Assembly: GCA_028715725.1 (NCBI GenBank)
Contig: JAQURG010000011.1
Location: 23,272 to 87,271 of the forward strand
DNA from: Methylococcales bacterium
GTDB taxonomy: Bacteria; Pseudomonadota; Gammaproteobacteria; Methylococcales; Methylomonadaceae
Reading direction: 5' to 3'
DNA length: 64,000 nucleotides
The stretch's first letter is position 1. Every line of letters starts with the position of its first letter. This document shows, piece by piece, positions 35,042 to 42,016 of this stretch. The notes below the pieces were generated by a model, which saw only the letters and a program-made list of their open reading frames with translations, made no database searches and had not been told where the DNA came from. A program made the translations under genes and the position numbers.

Positions 35042-36118
35042 CTATCCTAGTACTGAAGTTAGTTGCCCTTGCAGGGAAACATTAGCGTCAGTACGCAGCC
35101 ATCTTCCGTCACCGGGATCGTTTTTTGCCAGAGCCTGTGTTTTAGGCGGATTTAATGGCCTGGAATCATCTTCTCCGTAGAAATTGTCGAGTTGGGACTC
35201 CATGCATGTCCGTGAGCAACCCGAACTTCCAAAAGTCATTTCATGGGCCATTAGCGCTGCTGATTTTCCTTCCCCGTAATTCCAAGCCTGCCCGGCGTTT
35301 TCGCCTCCTGGAAGAAATGATTCCTCCTTCAATCCTTGGGCAATGTGCATTTCGCCATGCTCTTTCTCATATCGCCCTCCTTCAACACATACTGTCGGTG
35401 CTGCATCATATCCACTACTACCTTGAGCCATCGGAAAAGCATTGTTTCCCTTAACCCAATGATCTTCAATCATGTGATGCCCAGTATTTCCAGGTGCGCA
35501 ACACATTTCTTTATCATTACCTTTAGGGACGAGAATACAAGCCATCTTTTCCTTGCAATTACCTTGACTGCTCGAACAGTCACGGGTAGCAGTTTTACCG
35601 CTGCCCGTAGTTACAGCATCTTTGCACGCACTTTGTGCTTCATTGATTTCTGTTTTGCATGGGTGATCTTCTGGTGCCATCGCCATGCTATCTATAAATG
35701 TCCAAGGCGGCGCATCACCAGGATCAGAAGCGTGATTAGTTGTTGTCAAATCCATATGCCGATCAATATTTTCGCCTTCAAATTTCACATCCATTGACCA
35801 AGCTTCAAAATAGACTTTTCCTTTATTGGTGCTTGTAATTACACCTTTTTTAGCAGCACATCCAGCCTCATCTCCGATTAGGGTTTTAAAGTAAGATATG
35901 TGTTTTAACATGATTTCTTTACCAGAAATCATTACCGTTTTGCTACCCTCGGTTGTGTCCGAAGCTGAACCGGTGTTAGGATAAGGTACAGGCACACCTG
36001 GCGGAGTAGCTGGATTTTCCGGTGGTGTAAAACAGACATCAGGAAAAGCTGCTATCGTTTTTCCTGACCCGGCTTTACAAGCCATTTCCCTGCCATTAGC
36101 ATAAACTTCATTTGACAT
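35042..36118 (-). CDS. DUF4150 PAAR-like protein with GHH-type nuclease tail (T6SS effector)
   Basis: 358 residues. The N-terminal DUF4150 domain (about 1-130) opens NEVYANGREMACKAGSGKTI and contains PATPPGVPVPYPNTGSASDT, the PAAR-like tip that caps VgrG. The C-terminal part (about 200-358) has NTGHHMIEDHWVKGNNAFPM and later EKEHGEMHI, a GHH-type pattern of the HNH/endonuclease VII superfamily (Tox-GHH2-like), with paired Cys residues (CCAPGN, SGCSRTC). It should be loaded on VgrG (39531-41804) and cleave DNA in a target cell. It starts two bases after the ketosynthase-like gene and is followed by the putative immunity gene. Confidence 0.82.
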   Translation of the reverse strand: MSNEVYANGREMACKAGSGKTIAAFPDVCFTPPENPATPPGVPVPYPNTGSASDTTEGSKTVMISGKEIMLKHISYFKTLIGDEAGCAAKKGVITSTNKGKVYFEAWSMDVKFEGENIDRHMDLTTTNHASDPGDAPPWTFIDSMAMAPEDHPCKTEINEAQSACKDAVTTGSGKTATRDCSSSQGNCKEKMACILVPKGNDKEMCCAPGNTGHHMIEDHWVKGNNAFPMAQGSSGYDAAPTVCVEGGRYEKEHGEMHIAQGLKEESFLPGGENAGQAWNYGEGKSAALMAHEMTFGSSGCSRTCMESQLDNFYGEDDSRPLNPPKTQALAKNDPGDGRWLRTDANVSLQGQLTSVLG

Positions 36119-36120
36119 TG

Positions 36121-37164
36121 CTAATTACCCACCGTTTGCCAAGCAAAAATCATAGATGACCGCTTGCCATCATCATTCCCCAAATGACCTAAAATGTGAT
36201 GGCCTTTACTGTAGTCTTTCTCACAGGCTATTTTTAATACGGCAATCAATACTAGTCCCATAACAGCACCTACTTCCCCAATGCAATCCGCGGGATGCCA
36301 GATATCGAATTCTTCCTTGCGTTTTCTAAGTAGCCGCAACAAAGCCAAACTCGCCTCCTTAAAATAATACTGCTCCCCAGAAATATCGGTAATCCTGAAA
36401 TCCAAATCCCCCATTTCACACCCCGCATCCCCCAACGATTCCTTAATCGCAGCCGTCAACCCATCCGCCCGTAACGGCTCTTCCGAATCCACATGCGCCT
36501 TTTCCACGCCAAAGCCCAAACCATGACAGATCAGCTGATGTTTCGACTTGGCATGAACCGCTTCAACCAGCAACGCAGCCCCCGCTTCACCCGGAATAAA
36601 GCCATTGGAGTTTTGACTGGTTAACAGCCGCTCATTTCCTTCATAATGGCTTAAGGTAGGCGCAACCAGCAGGCTATCGGTTGCAGCAATCAGAACCTGT
36701 TTGACTTTGAACTCCTGAAGCAGAAGCAATTCTCGCGCATGTTTTAATGCTACAGCCACAGCCACATGCCCCCTGGCGATCACGCGGGATTGTTCATGAA
36801 ACTCCACGCCCAGTTCAGTTTGTAAATCGAGAAAAAACTGGTTGTCGTCATCGATGACACGGCCTTTGCGTTCGTGCTCCGACAAGCACAGAAACAAGGG
36901 CGTATTTTTCGGAACAATCTGTTTATTATTAGCCAGACACTCGTTAATGGCAGCCGCAGCCATTTTGATCAGTTTGGTTTTGCCGCGCCAAGGTTGTTCC
37001 AGCGGCACTTCGCAGCCCATGATCCATTCGCCGCCGCTGTCCATAAAACGAGTTTCCTGAAAATTATCCAGGGCGCAACGGATGGCGGCACAGGTGGCCG
37101 GAGCGTTCAGGCCAACGCCTGTAACCATACCGGTTCCTGTAATCGCGAAAGAAAAGCCGCTCAT
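36121..37164 (-). CDS. Ketosynthase-fold protein without the nucleophile Cys, T6SS-associated
   Basis: 347 residues of beta-ketoacyl-ACP synthase (thiolase) fold: FAITGTGMVTGVGLNAPATC at the start, SNGFIPGEAGAALLVEA in the middle, GEVGAVMGLVLIAVLKIA near the end. The position of the active-site Cys (normally ACxTG) reads VIARGH (about 128-133), so condensation chemistry should be impossible. Proteins of this kind recur between DUF2169 and DUF4150 genes in T6SS islands. A chaperone or loading role for the DUF4150 effector is likely by association, not shown. It lies two bases before the effector gene. Confidence 0.75.
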   Translation of the reverse strand: MSGFSFAITGTGMVTGVGLNAPATCAAIRCALDNFQETRFMDSGGEWIMGCEVPLEQPWRGKTKLIKMAAAAINECLANNKQIVPKNTPLFLCLSEHERKGRVIDDDNQFFLDLQTELGVEFHEQSRVIARGHVAVAVALKHARELLLLQEFKVKQVLIAATDSLLVAPTLSHYEGNERLLTSQNSNGFIPGEAGAALLVEAVHAKSKHQLICHGLGFGVEKAHVDSEEPLRADGLTAAIKESLGDAGCEMGDLDFRITDISGEQYYFKEASLALLRLLRKRKEEFDIWHPADCIGEVGAVMGLVLIAVLKIACEKDYSKGHHILGHLGNDDGKRSSMIFAWQTVGN

Positions 37165-37184
37165 GAAGTCATCTAAATTAACTT

Positions 37185-37209
37185 GGCGGAAACCGTGAAC
37201 GGTTCCGCC
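37185..37209. repeat. REP-like hairpin, copy 3
   Basis: GGCGGAAACC (37185-37194) pairs with GGTTCCGCC (37201-37209) around GTGAAC, with one bulged A. It is related to the hairpins at 29502 and 32996 and lies between the PIN module and the ketosynthase-like gene, where it may act as an mRNA stem or partial terminator. Confidence 0.65.
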
Positions 37210-37215
37210 CTACGA

Positions 37216-37419
37216 TTACTCGACATTTTTGTTCCTTAACGCCATAGCGCTTCGACTGAGTTCCTCGACACTCAATGGTTCATCCTGTTCGCGATGCCAT
37301 TTTGTATAGTCGAAGGGCTCTCTTTGAATCAGTGCAATAAACCGTTCCGCTTCAACATCTCCTAGATATTGCGACAGGATTTGTATACCCTTTATCTTAA
37401 TTTCTGTATCAGTAATCAT
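37216..37419 (-). CDS. Small protein paired with a PIN toxin, likely antitoxin
   Basis: 67 residues: MITDTEIKIKGIQILSQYLG, then EAERFIALIQREPFDYTKWH. Its ATG shares one base with the stop of the PIN gene (TAATG). Small acidic partners in this position usually neutralise the PIN RNase. I do not recognise a named DNA-binding fold. Toxin-first order is less usual but known. Confidence 0.6.
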   Translation of the reverse strand: MITDTEIKIKGIQILSQYLGDVEAERFIALIQREPFDYTKWHREQDEPLSVEELSRSAMALRNKNVE

Positions 37420-37850
37420 TAGATTCTCTCTTTAATAAAACCGATGGGATCGGTAATTTTGATTTCCTGTATCAGGCTGGCTTTTTTAATGATTCCGTCA
37501 TCAGTGGTTAAAAAATAATCCGAATGCGCCATCATCGCACAGGCAATATGCAAGGCATCTATTCTCTTTGTACCTGTGGTTAAAGTACGGTTTGCTATTT
37601 CAATCAACTCATTACTTTCTTCTATATCATCTTTGACATAATTTCGCCATTTTGAAATCTGCCTTTTCCGTTCTTGAAACGGATTTCTGCTGTTTTCGTA
37701 ATCCAGAATATAACTCCAGATCAGCTCATGAACACCCATACTGATATCTTCTTGTATCTTTAATTTTGCTTCTGCCTCCAGCCTGATTCTTAACTGGGAC
37801 TGATCATCAAAAGGCCGATTGAAACAGCAATTATCCAGGTAAATTTTCAT
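37419..37850 (-). CDS. PIN-domain ribonuclease-like toxin
   Basis: 143 residues. PIN signatures are KIYLDNCCFNRPFDDQ at the start (first Asp of the acidic site), RIDALHIACAMMAHSDYFLT with the second acidic cluster, and TTDDGIIKKA. VapC-like PIN proteins cut tRNA or mRNA and are held off by a small partner, here the overlapping 67-residue gene. The pair is inserted between the DUF2169 gene and the ketosynthase-like gene, which are neighbours in other T6SS islands, in the same orientation. Confidence 0.8.
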   Translation of the reverse strand: MKIYLDNCCFNRPFDDQSQLRIRLEAEAKLKIQEDISMGVHELIWSYILDYENSRNPFQERKRQISKWRNYVKDDIEESNELIEIANRTLTTGTKRIDALHIACAMMAHSDYFLTTDDGIIKKASLIQEIKITDPIGFIKERI

Positions 37851-37859
37851 TCTTTTTAT

Positions 37860-38969
37860 TCATCTGTCCTCTTCTAGTTCATCCTTATTCGCCTTGGCCA
37901 AATGCGCCAGGGAGGGATAGTAAGTCTTGCCCAGTTCGCGCGCCCGCCACCACCCCCGTGACATCTTTCCTGCAAGTACCTGCGGAATCTCAAACATATT
38001 TTTTTTCAGCGGCAGACTGGCGCGCCAAGTCAGGCAAAAAGTGCCTTTATCCGGCTCGATCACGACGGTGTCGAGCACCGCCTGGGTTTCGTGATGTCCG
38101 CCTTTTTTACGGAAAAACACCACGGGGACATCTATTGTTGGCAGGTTAAAGGCAATTCGGCCCTCCGGTGCCAGATTGACCAGCACGACTTCTTCGCCGC
38201 CTTTGGGATACGGAATTTGCTGGTCTCCAGGCGCGGCCTGATAATAAGCCTCGCTAAAATCTGCCGGCAAAAATGGAAAGGTATTGTCTATCCAGTTCTG
38301 ATCGTAAGTGCCGCCATACGGTAGACGCTGCGCCCAGCCACGGCCAACGGGACCGAAAGCCATGGATTTGTAATCATCATTCGGGGTTTGGATAGGTCGG
38401 CTAACTTCTTCGGTATTGGGCATGGGCGCGCGATCGACCAGATAGCTGTCCAGAAGTTTATGATAGCCTTTGCCTACCGGATTGCGCATATAAGCGCTAT
38501 GTTTGTTTTTATCTTCATGGAAATTGTCCAGTCCACCGAAGGCATTATCGTAACTGATCGGCATAACGGTAAATTCTGCCGGTTGGCTTGGTGCGATAGT
38601 GATTCCGGCTTTCCAGTAACGCTCGCCAACCACGTTAAAAGTCTTGATCAAAGAGCCCAGCCTTAACCCTACTTGCACTGTTCGTGTTGGATGGCCTTGC
38701 GGGGCATGAGCGCTGCCGTTTAACAGCACATCGCAGCGATACTTGATGGGCGAATAATCCACCTCATAGAAAGGCGCGGAAAATCCAGGCTCACCGGTAA
38801 AGGTATCAGCCATAATCAAAGGTATTTGCTGTTCTGCAAGCCGCAGTTCTTCTCTCTGTTTCGGAATCGTAAATGTACCTTTGATGGCGACAACCAGCAG
38901 TTCGCGGCCATCGGGCTTCATGCCCATGGTATAGCCTGCCAGCATGCCTGTTGAGTTGATAAGGTCCAT
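37860..38969 (-). CDS. DUF2169-domain T6SS adaptor protein
   Basis: 369 residues, no signal peptide. DUF2169 features are GMKPDGRELLVVAIKGTFTI at the start, then APFYEVDYSPIKYRCDVLLN, ERYW and FDNAFGG-like DNAFGGLDNF, and GPVGRGWAQRLPYGGTYDQN. DUF2169 proteins are encoded beside vgrG and PAAR-like effectors and are thought to help effectors load on the spike. It lies 30 bases downstream of the DUF6484 gene and ten bases before the PIN gene, so read-through into the PIN module is likely. Confidence 0.82.
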   Translation of the reverse strand: MDLINSTGMLAGYTMGMKPDGRELLVVAIKGTFTIPKQREELRLAEQQIPLIMADTFTGEPGFSAPFYEVDYSPIKYRCDVLLNGSAHAPQGHPTRTVQVGLRLGSLIKTFNVVGERYWKAGITIAPSQPAEFTVMPISYDNAFGGLDNFHEDKNKHSAYMRNPVGKGYHKLLDSYLVDRAPMPNTEEVSRPIQTPNDDYKSMAFGPVGRGWAQRLPYGGTYDQNWIDNTFPFLPADFSEAYYQAAPGDQQIPYPKGGEEVVLVNLAPEGRIAFNLPTIDVPVVFFRKKGGHHETQAVLDTVVIEPDKGTFCLTWRASLPLKKNMFEIPQVLAGKMSRGWWRARELGKTYYPSLAHLAKANKDELEEDR

Positions 38970-38999
38970 AAGCTATTTTTTGCCGATTGTTGTTAGCTG

Positions 39000-39470
39000 T
39001 TAGTTAATCTGTACCGAACCGCCCTTGATGCGATTGACGCCGGACGAACGGAATAACAAATAAGCGCCCCTAAGAATAATTTTGCCGGCCTTGGTCAAGG
39101 TTATGCTGGCTTTGCCGCATTTGAGCGTGATGGTTTGTTTTGCTGACAGAACGATGTGTTCGCCATCCAGTGAGGCTAATGTTTGTTCGTCGTCTTGAGC
39201 CGGTTTTACAGTATCCGCATGATGAATTTTACCGATAATTAACGGTTGCAGGGGATTTCCACCTTCAAACAGCAAGGCGATTTCCTTTCCGACATCTTCT
39301 TTATTCAAGTCTGTTGTGCTTCTTGCCGGAATGGCCCTTTCCAGCGGATTTCCCGGAAAAGCAACAAGTGGTTCGCCTGCATCGTTGAGATTTAAAAAAA
39401 GACCGATCACAACGCCGTCGATTTTTTGTTCAACGCTCGCTGTAGTTTTTTGTAGTTGATCAGTAGCCAT
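39000..39470 (-). CDS. DUF6484-type VgrG-associated protein
   Basis: 156 residues, ATG preceded by AAGGAG with eight bases between. It opens KIDGVVIGLFLNLNDAGEPL and has PLQPLIIGKIHHA in the middle, an OB-like fold reminiscent of the VgrG/gp5 OB domain. The C-terminus (TITLKCGKASITLTKAGKII) resembles the beta-helix end of VgrG. It lies 60 bases downstream of vgrG. A spike-extending or adaptor function is inferred. Confidence 0.7.
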   Translation of the reverse strand: MATDQLQKTTASVEQKIDGVVIGLFLNLNDAGEPLVAFPGNPLERAIPARSTTDLNKEDVGKEIALLFEGGNPLQPLIIGKIHHADTVKPAQDDEQTLASLDGEHIVLSAKQTITLKCGKASITLTKAGKIILRGAYLLFRSSGVNRIKGGSVQIN

Positions 39471-39530
39471 CTGCCATTCTCCTTGAATTCAAGGCCGGTT
39501 AAGGGAAATAAGGCTGTAGTTTAGTTAGGG

Positions 39531-41804
39531 TTAATTTTGTAGAATTTTCTGCCCTTTCATGGTGATGTTATTTGACGCGGTAATATCAATTTTTCCTGAG
39601 CCTTTTACAGAAATATCTTTACCTTCGATATGTATCGTGCCATCTTTCTTCATCGTAATGCTTGCACTTCCCGTCTTGATCGTCACTGAATCACCTGCAT
39701 CAATCACCAGGTTTTTACCGACCTTGAGCGAGTCGTCGCCCTTAATATCCGCGCTGCGATTGCCGTCCACGCCCAGAGAGTCATTGCCTTTGACGCTTTT
39801 GGAAGCATTGCCGGAGACGGATTCGCTTTGATTACCGGTCACGCTGACGGTTTGATTGGCACCGACAGATACCGATTGGTTTGCCCCCACATCGGTACTC
39901 TGATTTGCCCCTATATTGATGCTTTGATAAGCCCCGACATTGACGGTTTGATAGGCGCCGATGCCAACCGCCTGGAACGCGCCGATGCCGATTTCCTGTG
40001 CCGCGCCGACACCGATGGTTTCATTAATCCCTACTGTGTGCGTCCGTTGTAACGCAACAGATACCGTTTCACTGGCGCCGACCGATTTGGTCCGGTTCGA
40101 TATGATGGTGATACTTTCATTAGCGCCTACAGTTTCGGTGCGGTTGCTTCCTATGGTAATCGTCTCATTGACACCCACTTTTTCGGTGCGATTATTGCCT
40201 ATGGTAATCGTCTCATCATTTTTAACATCTTCGGTGCGGTCATGCCCGACTGATGTGGTTTCATCGTTTTCTACAATATTGTTTTGATCTTTTTCCGCGT
40301 GAATGTAAAGCTCCTCGCTGCCTTTTTTATCTTCCATGCGGATTTCGTTGAAATTGGCTCCGCTGCCGCCTTTTGAACTGCGGCTTTTGATGCCGCTTTG
40401 GGTTTTGTTGGCCGGCAATGCGTAAGGCGGCGTTTGATCGCCATTGTAAACCCGCCCGGTAACAATAGGCCGGTCGGGATCGCCTTCCAGGAATTCCACG
40501 ATCACTTCCTGGCCCATGCGCGGGATATGGATGCCGCCCCAGGTTTTCCCGGCCCAAAGCTGGGATACTCGAACCCAACAGGAAGAATTTTCATCCTTTT
40601 TGCCGTAACGGTCCCAATGGAACTGGAGCTTTACCCGTCCATGCTCGTCGGTGTAAATCTCTTCACCGGAAGGCCCGACCACAACGGCGGTCTGAGGTCC
40701 CTGAACAAAGGGTTTAGGCGTAATGCGGCTGGGCCGGAAAGGAGTTTTGCTTTCAATGACCGAAAAACTATTGGAATAAGCCGTGCTTTCAGCGGATGCT
40801 GCTGCTTCGTAATTATCGGAATGAATATGGTGAGTCAAAGAGGTCACCAGATATTCGCGATTTTGATCTTCGCGCGGATATTCCGTCAGCGAAAACAAGC
40901 CGCCGCAAATCAATCCCCGAACAATACCTTTCCCTTCAGCTTGCTCATATTGGCTTTGCAGTTCCTGAATGCGGGTTTTAACATAATTATTGCCATCCCC
41001 CGCTTCCACATATTCGCCGGGGTAATCATAAATTTCATGATTTGACTCGCTGTGCTCGCGCCCAATAGTCGCATTCACTTTGAGGTCCGCCTTGGGTCTA
41101 ATAAAATCGTATTCATTTAAAGCATAAGTACCCGGCTGAATTTGTTTGGTAAGATACCATCCGTTAATGCATTCGTCTTCGCGCAGCGTGACGGAGTCCG
41201 GCGGATAATAAGGTATTTTTTCATAGCCGGGAATAGGCTCATGAGAACTCACGCCGTCCGCCAGATATAGGGTATGTTTACTCTCCTCGTGTAGAAAAAA
41301 ATAATAGATTCCCTCCTGCTCCATCAGGCGGCTGACAAAATTAAAGTCCGTCTCGCGGTACTGCACGCAATAATCCCATTCGCGGTATGAGCCGCTCAGG
41401 TTATCCTTTAAATCGGTATAGCCGAGCTCTTTAAAAATTTGTTTAATAATGTCGGGGACTGTTTTTTTCTGAAAAATACGACAATCGGCCGTTCGCGTTA
41501 AAAACCACAACCAGGGATGCACCTGGGCATGGTAGCGGGCATAGCGTCCCTCATTAACGGATTGTGAAATGCTGCTGACGTAGCCGTTGAAATAGCGCTT
41601 TTTTTCATTGAGAAGGTTCAGGCAAATGGTAATTTTTTTTCCCAACAGATCTTCAAACTTGATGTTTTCGGTGCTGACAAGCTCCAGGTCGATTGTGAAC
41701 AGACGGCCTAACTCTTCGGTTATTGTCATGTCCCGGAGCAACAGCACATCTGCCCCGAGCGGAGTGACAATTTCAATTTCACGATTTTGCTGAGTTACCG
41801 ACAT
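39531..41804 (-). CDS. vgrG: VgrG spike protein (TssI)
   Basis: 757 residues from the ATG at 41804, with AGG at a suitable distance; the frame also allows a TTG five codons upstream. The gp27-like domain (about 1-370) includes YHAQVHPWLWFLTRTADCRI and ETDFNFVSRLMEQEGIYYFF. The gp5 OB domain follows (VGPSGEEIYTDEHGRVKLQF, then HWDRYG, CWVRVSQLWAGKTWGGIHIP RMGQEVIV). A long beta-helix has octapeptide units such as VGANQSVS, VGANETIT and IGAYQTVN (about 530-690). No extra enzymatic domain follows, so this is a structural spike that carries the downstream DUF4150 effector. Confidence 0.93.
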   Translation of the reverse strand: MSVTQQNREIEIVTPLGADVLLLRDMTITEELGRLFTIDLELVSTENIKFEDLLGKKITICLNLLNEKKRYFNGYVSSISQSVNEGRYARYHAQVHPWLWFLTRTADCRIFQKKTVPDIIKQIFKELGYTDLKDNLSGSYREWDYCVQYRETDFNFVSRLMEQEGIYYFFLHEESKHTLYLADGVSSHEPIPGYEKIPYYPPDSVTLREDECINGWYLTKQIQPGTYALNEYDFIRPKADLKVNATIGREHSESNHEIYDYPGEYVEAGDGNNYVKTRIQELQSQYEQAEGKGIVRGLICGGLFSLTEYPREDQNREYLVTSLTHHIHSDNYEAAASAESTAYSNSFSVIESKTPFRPSRITPKPFVQGPQTAVVVGPSGEEIYTDEHGRVKLQFHWDRYGKKDENSSCWVRVSQLWAGKTWGGIHIPRMGQEVIVEFLEGDPDRPIVTGRVYNGDQTPPYALPANKTQSGIKSRSSKGGSGANFNEIRMEDKKGSEELYIHAEKDQNNIVENDETTSVGHDRTEDVKNDETITIGNNRTEKVGVNETITIGSNRTETVGANESITIISNRTKSVGASETVSVALQRTHTVGINETIGVGAAQEIGIGAFQAVGIGAYQTVNVGAYQSINIGANQSTDVGANQSVSVGANQTVSVTGNQSESVSGNASKSVKGNDSLGVDGNRSADIKGDDSLKVGKNLVIDAGDSVTIKTGSASITMKKDGTIHIEGKDISVKGSGKIDITASNNITMKGQKILQN

Positions 41805-41870
41805 AAGTAGCCTGATCAATTAGTTTTGTTATATAGGCTGTATTGTTCCGCTAAGGGCACTGCATCTGAT

Positions 41871-42008
41871 TAAATATGAATTAAGGGCTAAATTTAAGAA
41901 TATTAATCAAAGACTTATATTAATCTGATTTCCCCTCACCCCAACCCTCTTCCTTTGGAGAGGGCTTATTTTCTGCGCCTTGGATTTTTAGCTCTTAATT
42001 CGCATTTA
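41871..42008. mobile_element. MITE-like element 1, 138 bp
   Basis: Ends are a 22-bp imperfect terminal inverted repeat with core GAATTAAGGGCTAAA on the left and TTTAGCTCTTAATTC on the right. The inside holds a CCCTCTTCC...GGAGAGGG hairpin. It matches the element at 58055-58264 at both ends and most of the middle. No coding capacity. It fills the space between the vgrG start and the tssH stop. Confidence 0.75.
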
Positions 42009-42016
42009 GTCAATGG

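Noticed and set aside
36121..37164. A fatty-acid or polyketide synthesis gene
   Set aside because: The nucleophile Cys is absent and no other lipid or polyketide gene is near; the context is T6SS.
39700..40290. Regular short repeats resembling a CRISPR array or tandem satellite
   Set aside because: They are the codons of the VgrG beta-helix (VGANQSVS-type units) in one open frame; there are no conserved 25-40 bp repeats with unique spacers.
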